A stretch of DNA of 64,000 nt from Draconibacterium sp. (GCA_016705335.1 JADIYN010000017.1:1-64000); one strand, 5' to 3'. Counted from the first letter of the stretch, positions 1 to 11,725 are shown. The notes: generated by a model not told the origin, from the letters alone. Numbers and translations: made by a program.

Positions 1-3000
1 CCTTACCGCTCGTCAGGTCACCTGTTTGGCCACTTGTAAAATAAGCATTCCAATCATCCAGTGGTTCATTGCAATCCATCATCCCCTCATAAACATTTTG
101 GCAGGAAATATTGGTATGTTGTCAGGAAACGAAGTAATGATAGGGATTGATTTGTACCAGGAGATGCTATCATATGCCATTGTTTCCGGTCATCAACGTT
201 CAATATATGAAAAATGTCAACCGTTAAGTTTTCCTGTCCCAAAGAGATCCTGTGCTGTTATCTTTACTTTCCATTATTAAATTGTTACAATTTGCAGGAG
301 TTGTTAAAGTTGGATAATGACCTGATCCTCCGGAACAAATAGTTAAATCTGCATCCGGCACTCCTCCATCCCAGTTCCCTGCTGTAAACCAATCCCTCGC
401 TTAGTGCTCATTCCAGATTGCAATCCGAAGCTTGTAGTAAATATTTCAACACCACTTCCATAACTTGTTAACTGAATTTGTTGCATATGCCTGAACATAA
501 TAAGTTGTATTTGGGTTAATGATCCTACCAATTCGCAAAAACACCTGTCCCTGTTCCATTTGGTTCATTAACATTTATTTCGCCAAGAGTAGGCGTATCT
601 ATCGAAGAATACACAACTCCTCTTTCTGTAACAGAATTGCTACCACCATTGATTAATATCATACCACAACAGCCGATGTTGCATCAAATGTCACTATTGC
701 ACTTGTTGGTTGGAATTGGCACAACTTTTAAAGTTGCAAAGGGAATAGCCGAAAGCAACTGATTAGCTTCAGCATTCAACCAGTTGTTACCCCTCTTTGA
801 AATTTACTACTTCAACAAAACATCTCTTTTGCAGGATCGTACCTGTTCTGTTAGCCAGGAAACCGAAAAACTATCAACTACTAATGCATTAATAAATGGC
901 AGGAGGATCTTCCAATGGTGGAATATTTCTACCCGATGAACCCGCACCGGTGAAAATAACAGCATAAATATCTGTAATCCCGTTTGTTGGTCATTGTCGT
1001 TATCATTTATGCATTAAAATGTTTGCCATTGTAACAAATGCAAAATCACTGGCTAACCAGTTGTATTTCCAACTTCACCGGAACCTCCACTTCTAGATAA
1101 AGAAAAAGAATTGGAACCTATTTCGGTAACAACAATTACCCTGTCCGGCCCGGAATAGTAGCTGCAAGTGGGGTCCCACGAGATAACAGATTCGCCAGAA
1201 AGCAAAAGTTAAAGTTGTATTATTGAATGAGTTTTCAGTAAAATATATTTTGTATTTGCCGGAATGTGGTTTACAGCCAAACCAGAAAATCCGTCAGGTG
1301 TTTCATGATTTAACTGTAATTGCAACCAAAGGAAGTGTACTATTTGTATCGTCGTTAGTTATTGTTCCGGTTTGTGAACTTGGGCTGCCACTGACATATC
1401 CAGCTCCCGGACTTACTGTTAAATAACAGTTTCATTATCTCAACATTAGTATCAACTTCCGGATCTATTGTGACCGTTGCAGAGGAGGATCCATTTGAAA
1501 TTACAACAGTTCCTGATGATGCTGAAAAACTGGCCGCACCTGATTGGGTATAATCTGAAATAAAGTTTGCTGATCCTTCTACATTAAAACTAATGGTAAA
1601 ATCACTTGTTGCGACTTCACTCAAAGTGAAAGTAAACACCATATTAGTTGCACCATCTTCCAAAGCAGCAGACGGCGATATCGAAACAGTTACTGACGGA
1701 TCGATACTTTCAACAAAAGGGTCGGTTGAAAGATCCTGATTTACTTGCGCATGATTCCAACTGTTTAAATTTGAAAAATTTTGCGACAGATACATCTACC
1801 ACACGTTTTAGTGGATCGTATTCCGTTCTGTCCGGATTAACGCAGGAAAACCATCAATTAAAATTGAATTTGTATAATTTGTTGTTGGATCTTCTGAAGC
1901 AGGAATATTACCGCCCGAAACTGATGAATTCCCCGTATAAAGCGCAGAATATAAGGTAGTAATTCCGTTTTCATGATTATCATCATTATCCGAATACGCG
2001 TAATAAGTTTCGCCCGTTGTGGCAAGTGCAAAGTCGCCATTAATCCATGTAATTGTTCCACAACTACCTCCTCCTTCACAAATTACAGATAAGCTGTTTG
2101 AGGCTATTTCTTTTAATATAAATAACTTCTCCTTTCGCAACACTTCCCGTTGCAGTCCATTTTAATACAGCTTCATCTCCGACAAAAGCCAGGGTCGTAT
2201 TATTAAAAGAGTTTTCTGTAAAATAAATTGTTGTACCATCGCTTATATTATCCAGAGCTGCAAACGTGAAAAACCGTCAGGATCTGTATGATTTATCCCT
2301 GCTAGCGCACAAGCGGAGGCGTGCTGTTTACATCATCGTTTATATTGTTCCTGATAGCAAATATTGGGCTTCCCAACTATATAACCGGCACCTGCACTTA
2401 CAGTAAGTACAACTGTTTCATTTGTTTCCAGATCGACGTCGTTGGAAGGTTTATTGTAATGGATGATGAAGAGGTACCATTTGCAATTATAATTGTTCCT
2501 GAGATATACCAAATGTTGTGGCACCGGTTTGTGCATAATCTGTTGAAAAAGCAGCCGTGCCTCCAACTGAAAAGTTAACAGTTACATTGCTTGTTGCCGT
2601 TGAGCTAAGTGTAAAAGTATAAACCAAATTTGTAGCTCCATCTTCCAAAACAGCAGATGGAGATGCTGCAACTGAAACAGTTGGATCTGATACACCAACA
2701 AAAGGTGTAGTTGAAAGATTTGAGTTGGTCTGGCCATTTAACCAGTTAGCAATTGTTGTGAAGTTAACCGTGCTTACATCAACATTGCGTAATGCCGGGT
2801 TGTATTCAGTGCGATTCGGTGTAAGAGATGAAAAACCATGTACAACTACTGAATTACTGTAGTCGCTTGCAGGATTTGCGTCAGCAGGCAAATTACCGGC
2901 AATGGTAGAAAGTACTGAATAAATCTGGCCTATTCCATTTGTAGGATTTGCATCATTATCACTGTATGCATATAATCTCATCTCCACCTGTTGCCAACGC

Positions 3001-3371
3001 AAAGTTCGGTTTCCGAAAACGCCCGACATAACTGTTGCAGTTCCGGTGCCCCCACTCCCTGAGATTGTAAAAACATCAGCTGAAGTTTCATTCAGAAAAA
3101 CCACTTCACCTGCTGAAAATGCTGTGGTTACAGTAAATCTAACCACTGCTTCTCCCGATTGTGCACCATTAAATGTAAATGTATTGGCCAAATCACTGTA
3201 TTCGTTATCAGTAAAATAAATAACCTCACCGATTGGAAGAGTTTCTGTAGCCACAAACGAAAAACCGTCAGGTGGCTCATGGTTCATGCCAATTACTACA
3301 ACTTTTTGTGCAAAAATTGTTTGAGTTGTAATTAGAATTAATAGAAGAATTAAAAATGTAAAATTTTTCAT
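1..3371 (-). CDS. Large secreted modular protein with Calx-beta repeats; frame broken, C-terminus outside window
   Basis: The start is at 3371, with a clear signal peptide (MKNFTF, a long Leu/Ile stretch, then IFAQ). Two or three copies of a module with the pattern PPDGFSF...YFTDNEY follow, near 3300-2790, 2290-1790 and 1300-790. Calx-beta domains (SPSA-LEDGATN, then FTLS) follow the first two, near 2690-2400 and 1720-1430. The CCGTCAGG marker recurs at 3265, 2274 and 1291, so the repeat unit is about 985-990 bp. Further on are a fibronectin-like segment (NPNTTYYVQAYATNS, about 540-430) and a C-terminal region with NKWHMIASP (about 250-1), which in Bacteroidota usually sits just before a type IX sorting domain. 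Many frameshifts interrupt it, so only pieces of up to 294 codons are open. Role as an extracellular adhesin or matrix protein is inferred. Whether decay or sequence error broke it cannot be settled here. Confidence 0.7.
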
Positions 3372-3410
3372 ACATAATTTTTTAAGTAATGAATATGGGT
3401 TTTACCAAAT

Positions 3411-3450
3411 AAAAAAAAGAAGGGCTCGCTATCCATTTAACAGCCCTTCT
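3411..3450 (-). terminator. Rho-independent terminator of the tail-collar gene
   Basis: On the minus strand, GAAGGGCT pairs with AGCCCTTC around a loop of about 15 nt and is followed by a run of T. It lies between the tail-collar gene stop (3532) and the start of the secreted protein (3371), so the two genes are probably separate transcription units. Confidence 0.75.
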
Positions 3451-3531
3451 CTTTGTCGAATCAATGTTTCTTACTTTTTTCCATTCGTTTTGTGCAGAAT
3501 CCATTTAACAACCATTCTGCTAAAAAAGCGA

Positions 3532-4044
3532 TTAACTCCGCGAAGGAAAAATTCCCTGCAAGGCTATACAATAGTTAATTCTAAATAAGGGTCGCGGTTT
3601 TTGAAAGGTTGGCGACTTCCCGGATTTGAGGAACTAACTCCTGATAATCCAGCACCCGGAGTGGCTTCTTCGCTAAATGCCCCAGCATGGCTTCGCAATA
3701 AAAACCTGCTTGAAGTGGCTTCCTCTCCATTTCCGGTATTAACAGCTACAGAAACAAGGTGGTGAGCGGGGCAAATTGGCCGGAGAGTTAAAATAACCAA
3801 ACTCTGAACCGCCTACTTCTCCCTGATCAGCAGGATTTAAACCGGGGCCGTTTCCAACGCTCAACAATATTTTCTTCTAAGATCAGAAGTCCGAAAGTTG
3901 TCCTGCCATCTCCTCCGTACAGTACCCAGCAAAGCAAAAAGGGCATTATTTTCGGCAATTGACATTAGTTGTCCTTCACATTTTGCCCAGCCACGCGGTG
4001 CAAAATTAAATCCAAGCTTGAATTTGACCAATAAATGGTTCCAT
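3532..4044 (-). CDS. Phage tail-collar domain protein (MdpB-like), frameshifted
   Basis: Joining frames gives about 170 residues, the normal size for this family. The N-terminus reads MEPFIGQIQAW, then FNFAPRGWAKCEGQLMSI and NALFALLGT, the tail-collar signature (G-x-I/F, NFAPRGWA-C-GQLL, FALLGT). Pieces of GGDGRTTFGLPDLRGR are visible in two frames near 3920-3880. The C-terminus NRDPYL, then YCIALQGIFPSR, is the family's classic ending. At least three frameshifts split it. In Bacteroidota such proteins often stand alone in chromosomes, near secreted proteins, and are not proof of a prophage; no other phage gene is present. Function is unknown; the domain is a phage fibre/collar fold also found in microcystin-dependent proteins. 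Confidence 0.8.
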
Positions 4045-4280
4045 AATAATTAATTTAATGGTTTATACTATATAAAATATGTTTTAAAAAATCCCGAAAA
4101 AGTCATGATTGTTGCAATGCTTTACATTAGCCCAAATCGTACCAGCTTATTTTACTATTTAAATTTTTTAGATGGATAAAATGCATCAAAAACCCTTTGT
4201 GATTAAGAAGCTTATTTAATTTGTATGAAATTAAGACTATATTGTCTTAATTCCAAATTAATCCTGAAATAATTAATATT

Positions 4281-4779
4281 ATGGAATCACAAACAAAAAT
4301 TAAAACAAATGGAAATTACGTATCTCCAATATCAGCAAGTGATTTGCACTTTTTAAAAATTTATACAGAAGTACCCGGGAAGAAGAACTTGATACAACAG
4401 ACTGGAATGAATTGCAAAGAAAGATTTATTGAATTTCAATTCAATGCCCAGCATTCACACTATGTTAACTCATTTGAATCAGGCGATTTCTGCTTATTAA
4501 ATTAAAAAGACAGACATTGGCCGACTTTATTTTATGGAAAACAGACAGTGAAATTCGAATATTGGATATTACATTGTTGGAAAAAGCTGGACGCAAGGAA
4601 ATTGGAACAAAAATTATAACTGTTTAATTCATGAAGCAAATAAAACCAGCAAAAAACTGAATTTACATGTGGGTAAAAATAATCCGGAGGTACAACTTTA
4701 TGAACGACTTGGGTTTAAGAGAAAAACTGACACCGATATTGATTTTTTTATGGAAAAGTTGCCGGAAAAAAAAACATAA
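4281..4779 (+). CDS. GNAT-family N-acetyltransferase, frameshifted
   Basis: The start is ATG at 4281 (MESQTKIKTNG). Across several frame changes the sequence follows the GNAT order: an N-terminal segment SASDLHFLKIYTE, then FIEFQFNAQHSHYVNSFE, strand residues RLYFMENR and RILDI, and a C-terminal motif NPEVQLYERLGFKR followed by FFMEKL and a stop at 4777. N-x-x-A/V-x-x-L-Y-E-R-L-G-F is the hallmark of the acetyl-CoA-binding helix and last strands of GNAT enzymes. About 166 residues, normal for the family. At least three shifts break it, as in its neighbours. The substrate cannot be told. It converges on the DHOD-like gene with a shared terminator. Confidence 0.75.
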
Positions 4780-4808
4780 AAAAACAGGAACCACGCGATC
4801 CCTGTTTT
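4779..4808. terminator. Bidirectional terminator between convergent genes
   Basis: AAAACAGG and CCTGTTTT pair around an 11-nt loop, with A-rich and T-rich flanks on the two sides. It lies just after the acetyltransferase stop and just after the end of the minus-strand DHOD-like gene, so it can serve both. Confidence 0.7.
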
Positions 4809-4836
4809 CATATTATTTTGAACTACGATTTTAAAA

Positions 4837-5843
4837 TCAAAACGTCCTACCATTGGGTATTTCTTGAAAATCGATTCCGATCTCATAGAATATCGACATA
4901 CTGTGCACGCTGGTAATAAATGGTTCTTCTATATTTTTACGAGAAAGTTTACCACAGAAAATCTTCGAGATTATAACCTTTATGTCCATCCAACAGTTCG
5001 TTTCAAAGAATTCCGGATACAACGGCAGGTTGGTTCCTGTAAATAGAACTACCATTGCACAGCATCGGCACCGGCAAAGAATCATTTAATTACATCGTCT
5101 CGCATCGTAAATACCCGGCTAATGCAAATGCTTCCATCCAGATTGCCAAAGCAAACCAGCATAACGAAGGCCAAGCATCCTGTCTTTTGGATTACTAAGT
5201 TCCCATGGATACTGAATCTTCTTTATCAATGTCGATATCAGGCTGAAAAAACGATTGAAAAGAACATATGTATCGCCCAAGCTTCGTCAATTTTTTTGAT
5301 AAAATTGAGTGGTTTCTGTGTAAAACATACTACTTTTCACACTTCAAGGAATTTTAAACACTTTTTTTCACTGCCTTTACTATCTGTGACTGTTTGTCTT
5401 CCAACATTGTCCTGTAATTTCAAAAAATAGCCCGGTACAGCATGCAAGTTTATTTCGAAGTCCATCCACGCCAGTTTTTTCCAGTTCCTTTGCATATTCA
5501 ACCCAGGTTGGTTCGTAGATAGCATTTAAACTTGCAAAAACAGGAATATTTACACTGTTTTTTAGTTTTTCAACATTATATAAATGTTCTTTTGGACCAG
5601 CATGTTCGAGCCCGGGGAAAAGGTTGGTCATTTCCGCATTTCGCTCGTCGTATTCCGACATTTCTTCGTCCATCCGTAAATTTTCAAGTTGGATTTGCTC
5701 TTCAAACAATGAGCGATAAACGATTGCCCCGATACAGGCCTTCAATTTGTTTTATTGTTTGAGGTTTTGTAACAAGGTTACATGCTCCAAGGATCATGGG
5801 TTTTAAGTTTTACACCCATGTAGGTGGTTGAAAGATCTGCCAT
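4837..5843 (-). CDS. Dihydroorotate dehydrogenase-like protein, copy 1, frameshifted
   Basis: The start is at 5843 (MADLSTTYMGVKLKT). The best piece, 5745-5380, reads GAIVYRSLFEEQI, then the family insert MSEYDERNAEM and NVEKLKNSVNIPVFASLNAIY, matching the FMN-binding TIM barrel of DHOD-like proteins; the last part, GKLSRKNIEEPF, matches the end of the second copy at 17507-18496. The family resembles class 1 dihydroorotate dehydrogenase (PyrD) and is widespread in Bacteroidota next to other metabolic genes; its true substrate is unclear. Several frameshifts break this copy, including in the first 30 codons. The exact C-terminal end is uncertain because two frames compete near 4840. Confidence 0.75.
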
Positions 5844-5968
5844 ACTTATGATTGATTTTATTGATTTTAATCGTTTTTATTAGAGAAACTAAAAATAGAG
5901 TTTATTTTGTTCAAGAATCAATCTAAATTTTTATTTTCTATTCCAAGTCTGATGAATTTAGTGAAAAC

Positions 5969-6001
5969 AAAAAACCAATCCGCTTCAGGCGAATGGTTTT
6001 T
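5969..6001 (-). terminator. Terminator of hppA
   Basis: On the minus strand, AAACCATTCGC pairs imperfectly with GCGGATTGGTTT around a short loop and is followed by T residues, about 25 bp after the hppA stop. Confidence 0.7.
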
Positions 6002-6024
6002 CAGTTATAAATTTTCAATAACTG

Positions 6025-8315
6025 TTAAAAGAAACTGTAAGTAACAGTTAAACCAGCCATTACCACAGAAACCATAGTCATCAGTTTGATAAGGATATTT
6101 AATGAAGGGCCCGAAGTATCTTTAAACGGGTCTCCGACTGTATCTCCAACAACAGCTGCTTTGTGTGCATCACTTCCTTTACCGCCATGATTCCCTTTTT
6201 CAACGAATTTTTTGGCATTGTCCCAGGCTCCACCTGAATTATTAAGGAAAACGGCTAATGTAAAACCAGTTGTTAAACCACTGGCTGTTAATCCGATAAT
6301 ACCGGCAACACCCATCAAAAGACCAACAACAACAGGAACAATAATTGCCATTAATGATGGAACTATCATTTCTTTTTGAGCTCGATAGTTGAAATTCAAC
6401 ACATTTTGCATATTCAGGAACAACTACAGCCTTCCATAATTCCTTTTATTTCCCGGAACTGGCGACGTACTTCCTCAACCATTGCACCGGCTGCACGACC
6501 AACAGCTTTCATCGACATGGCACTAAAAACAAATGCCATCATTGAACCTAAAAACAAACCTCCTAAAAATAAAGGATTGAATAGTAATATCGTATGAAGC
6601 AGCGATCTTTTACAGAAGCTGTCGAAATCTTTACAACTTTAATTCCTTCCTGAGCTGCTGGCGCAACATCATTGTAAAAAATATATTCACCTTTTGCAAT
6701 AAATCCTTCACCATCTTTTGCAATGCGGCTAAACCACAACCTAACTTCTTCCATGTAAGCAGCAATAAGCGCCATTGCGGTGAGAGCAGCAGAACCAATC
6801 GCAAAACCTTTTCCTGTTGCAGCAGTTGTATTTCCCAGCATATCCAGTGCATCAGTTCTTTCGCGAACTTCTTTTGGCAATTCCGACATTTCGGCATTTC
6901 CACCGGCATTGTCGGCAATTGGGCCAAATGCATCAGTGGCAAGTGTAATACCCAACGTTGAAAGCATTCCAACGGCTGCGAAACCAATACCATAAACGCC
7001 AAGGGCAAATTCATGTGCGCCACCGGCTGCCCAGAAAGCTCCAACAATTCCAATAACAATTGTTACCACCGGAACCCAGGTTGAAAACATTCCAACGGCC
7101 ATTCCTTCTATAATAACTGTTGCAGGTCCTTTTTAATCCTTGTCTTGCAATACCTTTTGTTGGTTCATATTCATCAGAAGTAAAATATTCGGTAGCCTGA
7201 CCAATGATTACACCTGCTGCCAGACCAATAACCACTGCCCAGAAAAACCCCCAGGTTATCCAGTTTAAATAAGCCAAACCTGTTAATGCAATCAGAATAA
7301 AAACTGAACTTCCACCGGTTCCAACAAGTAGTGCTCTTAAAAGATTTTTTTGAGATGCTGATTCTTTCGTACGAACCAGAAATATTCCAAGAATTGAGAG
7401 CAATGTACCAAGTGCTGCAACTAACATTGGAGCCATTACAGCTTTTTCAACAGTAATTCCTGAATCTGATAAAGCAATTGCAGGAAGTGCGGCTCCCAGC
7501 GCTGCAGTAGCAAGAATAGATCCTGCATACGATTCGTAAAGGTCGGCCCCCATTCCAGCGACGTCACCAACATTATCACCAACATTGTCGGCAATTGTTG
7601 CAGGATTGCGTGGATCATCTTCAGGAATACCAGCTTCCACTTTTCCAACTAAGTCAGCGCCAACATCGGCAGCTTTTGTATAAATACCACCGCCAACTCT
7701 CGCAAACAAAGCCTGTGTTGAAGCACCCATACCGAATGTAAGCATTGTAGTTGTTATCTCAATCATTTTCTGAGCTTCATTAATTCCTTCATGAACAAAG
7801 GTTAAACCCAGAAATTGCAATCCATTTTGCATGTGTTCGGGTGTAAAAATAACAGAGTTTAGAAACCAGTACCAGGCTGCAATGTCAAGCAAAGCAAAAC
7901 CTACCACTACCAGACCCATAACTGCACCACTTCGGAATGCAATCTGCAGTCCGCGGTTCAGAGAAAAACTTGCTCCGTGTGCCGTTCTTGCAGAAGCATT
8001 TGTTGCAGTTTTCATTCCAAGGAAACCACAAAGTCCCGAGAAAAAACCTCCGGTTAAAAATGCAATCGGAACAAAAGGATTTTGAATTCCGGCATAAGCC
8101 ATGATGGTTAACAAAATAACCAACACAACAAATACAATCCCAACAACTTTGTACTGACGTTTCAAATAAGCCATTGCACCTTCGCGCACATATTGGGCAA
8201 TCTGCTTCATACGGTCGGTACCTTCAGAGTTTTTCATCATATTCTGATAAAAGAACCAGGCGAAAACCAATGCCAGAATTGAGGCAAAGGGAACTAATAA
8301 GAAAATGTTACTCAT
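6025..8315 (-). CDS. hppA: Membrane-bound K+-dependent pyrophosphatase (ion-pumping), frameshifted
   Basis: Hydrolyses pyrophosphate and pumps Na+ and/or H+ across the inner membrane. About 760 residues with many membrane helices from the start (MSNIFLLVPF). Substrate-site motifs are present: DVGADLVGKVE, then EDDPRNPATIADNVGDNVGD, and near the C-terminus GDTVGDPFKDTSGPS. The motif GNTTAATGKG has Ala where K+-independent enzymes have Lys, which marks the K+-dependent class, so Na+ pumping is likely but not proven. The start at 8315 is preferred to an upstream in-frame Met at 8339 because family members begin close to the first helix. Frameshifts occur near 7130 (an extra A in a run after RQGLK), near 6595 and near 6425; the parts join cleanly, so these are probably sequence errors. 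Confidence 0.93.
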
Positions 8316-8614
8316 AGGTTGATAATTTTTATGTAACAAACGTTACAGATTAGATTTACAAAAATTATTTATCTCAGATTTTTAGTTTGTTTATTCAATG
8401 AAAAAAATTTCCACAGTACAAAGATAATTTTATAACTGTGTCAAGATTATTTTAGAAACCTATTTCACAACAGTTTGAAAAAAAATTAACATTTCAGGTT
8501 TTAAATTATTACTACAATGCCTAAAAAAGAACTTTTCTGTTGAATTTATTTTTAATCCCAAATACAGAACTGTACCAATAAAAAACACGCCTCATGGAAA
8601 AGTTTTGTCAATAC
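8316..8614. other. Intergenic region upstream of hppA
   Basis: About 300 bp of AT-rich sequence between the hppA start and the stop of the next minus-strand gene. Apart from the candidate promoter at 8419-8444 I see no gene, long repeat or strong hairpin. Confidence 0.6.
8419..8444 (-). promoter_or_regulatory. Candidate hppA promoter
   Basis: On the minus strand TTGACA at 8444-8439 is followed by TATCTTTG at 8426-8419, which fits the Bacteroidota -7 consensus TANNTTTG. The gap (15 nt after TTG) is shorter than the usual 19-20, so this is tentative. Confidence 0.4.
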
Positions 8615-11589
8615 TTAGCAATGAATTAAAACCTTCCGCTCTTTACCGTTCATTAAAACAGTGAGTGGTTTGTTAAACTGCACATGTTTTACAAATTCTG
8701 TTTCCTTTATCAGTTTTTGGCTTTTCAGGGCGTCTATTTTCAATTTTGAGTTTTCTGAGTTGAACGGAACAGAAAAATACCCGACATTCATTGAAGTAAC
8801 ATGGTGGAAAAAGTGCGATCCCAACGATGCATCAATTTGAAAATCAGGCAAACCCATCTCTACAATAATATGAGCTTTTGATATGTTTGCCCAATAAACC
8901 GGAATTCCCGTGTATGGATCCCTCGAACCCCACCGCCCCGGGCCAATAAGTATATATTCTTTCCCGTTTGCTTCAAAACCGTGGTTGATTTCGGTGATTT
9001 CCTGTGCAATTTGTTTGGTTTTATGTTTGTCAAATTTTTCAGGGTCAACATAAACCACATCGTAAATATTTTCGATTTTACCATTTCCCATACCCTGTTC
9101 TGCAAACATAAAAACCTTTTCATCGGGTACATTTCCCAAATCAATTTCCACTTCTTCTTCAACCCTTATCAAAGGTTTTATCTGCAGCAAATAGAAAGTT
9201 GGCAACCCGTTTTCCTTAGATTCCAATTCAATGGCATATTCAATCTCTACAGGAGATCCCATGGCTTCTTTAAATAATTTTAAAAGAATTTGAAGGGTAT
9301 CGGCAAATGGAATATAATTGTATTTTAACAAATCGGCAAAATCAATTACCCTGGGACCTTTGCCATGAACACCGGGTACCAAATCATCATTCTCAACATC
9401 ATATGTTGATGCCAAATGTGTCAGTGTTCCATCTATTTCAGCTTCTTTGATTTTGTATTTCTTTATTGAAGCATTTTCTCCATAAGCTACCAAATCGATA
9501 TCGGGATTTGTAAGATCCATCGCATAAAAAACCTTTTGGGTATTTTGCACCTGTTCGCCAACCGAGTTAATATTAATTGTTGGGTAACGCGGACAAAACC
9601 GAAATGAATTTTCGCCTCCCACAACATACATTCCCAATCCAACTGCAGCCACCGAAAAACCATCTTCGGGTTTCATATGCGATACAGGGTAATAATTATA
9701 GGAATGTGCAACACCCGAAACACTTGGATAAAACTTGCCGTTGTGATTTTGGCCAACCACTTCCTGAATAATTACCGCCATTTTTTCTTCCTCGATTTTA
9801 TATTTCACTGCATCGAAATAAGCTATTGCCGATTCTGTAAAAATACTCGCATAAACAAGTTTTATTGCTGTTTCGAGTTGTTTGTAGCGAACTGAAATGT
9901 CGATGTGGTTATTTGGAATAAGATAAGTGGCATAAACTCCCGAAAAAGGTTGCAAAAGCGAATCTTCAAACAAACCCGAAGACCGCACTGCCAGCGGTTT
10001 TTTCATCTCAACCAGATATTCCGTCAAACGTGTTTTGGTTTCTTCATCAAAATCAGCTTCAAGAAAATGATTACGAATTGTTATGTAATTATTTTGAGCA
10101 TAAAGATCGTCGTACAAATTGTTTATTTCGATGAACTTATCAAACTCATACGCACCCAAAATAGTGGTTGCCGGAATGCGAATATTCAGGTTATGGAGTA
10201 GTTTTTTGAAATGAATATTTTCGATAAAATTGTTGATAAATGCAATTCCGCGCCCTTTTCCGCCCAATGAACCTTTTGCCAGTCGCACAATTAACTGGTT
10301 TGAATGAACCATCGCCGGTTTAAAGTTTACAATCGTTCCTTTTAATTCCTCAAACCGAACTTCCTTGAAAATATTTAAACAGAATTCACGCAATTCTTCC
10401 GCTCCCTTAAAATCTTTGGTTTTAACCGGACGAAGCTTTTCGGCCATGTTAATTTCGCCACGCGCCATCAGCCAGGTTGAAAACGAATTCCGGCTGCCAT
10501 GATACATTAACGCTTCAGCAGGCACTTCCCTGAAAAGTTTCTGAAAACTTTCGAGATTATGCGCTTCAGCCAATGGCTTGCCGTCTTCGCTTTTAAAAAT
10601 AAAATTGCCAAAACCCAGGCGACGATATAAAAAATTGAGGATATCCATCGACAAACTTTCAGAATTTTTATTGATAAAATCAGCTCCAACACTTTTTGCA
10701 CGGCTTGCATTTGTAATATCATGAGACTGAAGCAGCAGTGGAACAGGATATTTAAACGATTGTGAGGCATATTTCAACAACTCAATCCCGGCATCCTCAT
10801 CGTCAACGCCTCCTTTTTCAAATTTCACATCAGAAATTACGCACAGGATATTTTTTTTATAGTTGTTAATAATCTCAACCGCTTCTTCATAGGTACTAAC
10901 CAACAATAATTTAGGCCTTGCCCGCATTTTCAATATTTTGTGCAGTTCATCAGTTGCATCTTCCTTAACCAGTGCCTGAGTTTGGGTCATTACGGTTGTA
11001 TAAAGCATCGGTAAATAGCGGGAGTAATATTGAATGCTGTCCTCAACCAAAACGATTACCCTGACGTTCCCGATTTTTGTATCGAAGGCAACATTTTTTT
11101 TGTCTTCAATGTATTTTATCATTGCCACAAAAACATTGGAATTTCCGTTCCACACGAAAATCCTGTCAATAAAATCAAGTTTGCGCACTTCCCTTTTAAA
11201 GAAAAGCAAATCGGCATTGTTATTCACAAGCAGCAACAATGGGATATTTGGTTTGATGAGATCAAGTTCGCGGGCCGTTTCAACAGGGGTGATTTTATCG
11301 ACTCCGGCCATTACTATTATCAAATCAAAATCGTTGCGTTTTATAACATTTATGGCATCCTCCTTTGTGTTGACGCTTGTAAAACGTGGCGCCGCGTATA
11401 AATTCAACTGAAGATATTCGCCAAATATTTTGTCGCTAAACTGTCCTTCGCGCACAATCGAATACGAATCATAAAGCGTTGAAAAAGTAAAACCTCCTTA
11501 ACCTTGGTAGGCATTAATTCCTGAAAAATGTCGCGGTCGGTTTTTTGCCGTTTATATATGCCGGATAATGATATGTTTTCCAAATCCAT
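8615..11589 (-). CDS. Receiver domain fused to PEP-synthase-type ATP-grasp domain; one frameshift
   Basis: About 991 residues once a missing T near 11490 is restored (start at 11589, MDLENISLSG). Residues about 60-160 resemble a receiver that has lost its phospho-acceptor Asp (LIIVMAGV). Residues about 175-325 form a complete receiver: acidic pair in IVLVEDS (about 183), acceptor Asp in VISDVKF (about 254), Ser in LLLQSHD and Lys in GADFINKN. Residues about 430-830 are a PPDK/PEP-synthase N-terminal ATP-binding domain (AKGSLGGKGRG about 441; VRSSGLFEDS about 536). The phosphohistidine and PEP-binding domains of true PEP synthase are missing; instead there is a C-terminal part with GPGRWGSRDPYTG and GSHFFHHVTS. 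It may be a phosphorylation-controlled ATP-dependent enzyme; the substrate is unknown. Confidence 0.85.
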
Positions 11590-11672
11590 CTTTTCAATTT
11601 TAATAAACGATGAATTTAGTTATTTTTTATTTTCCTGAGCGTACTAAAAAATCAGCAACAGTTTGATAAAAC

Positions 11673-11701
11673 TAAAAATCCCGAAGATTTCTCTCCGGGA
11701 T
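11673..11701 (-). terminator. Terminator of the DUF1015 gene
   Basis: On the minus strand ATCCCG and CGGGAT pair around a 12-nt loop, followed by TTTTTAGTTTT; it lies about 25 bp after the DUF1015 stop. Confidence 0.65.
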
Positions 11702-11725
11702 ATAAATTATTTATGTTTTTCCATA

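Noticed and set aside
3532..4044. A prophage, suggested by the tail-collar domain
   Set aside because: No integrase, capsid, terminase or portal gene is near, and the family is common outside phages.
4281..4505. A short stand-alone 74-residue gene
   Set aside because: Its continuation in other frames carries the GNAT ending, so it is the first part of a broken acetyltransferase.
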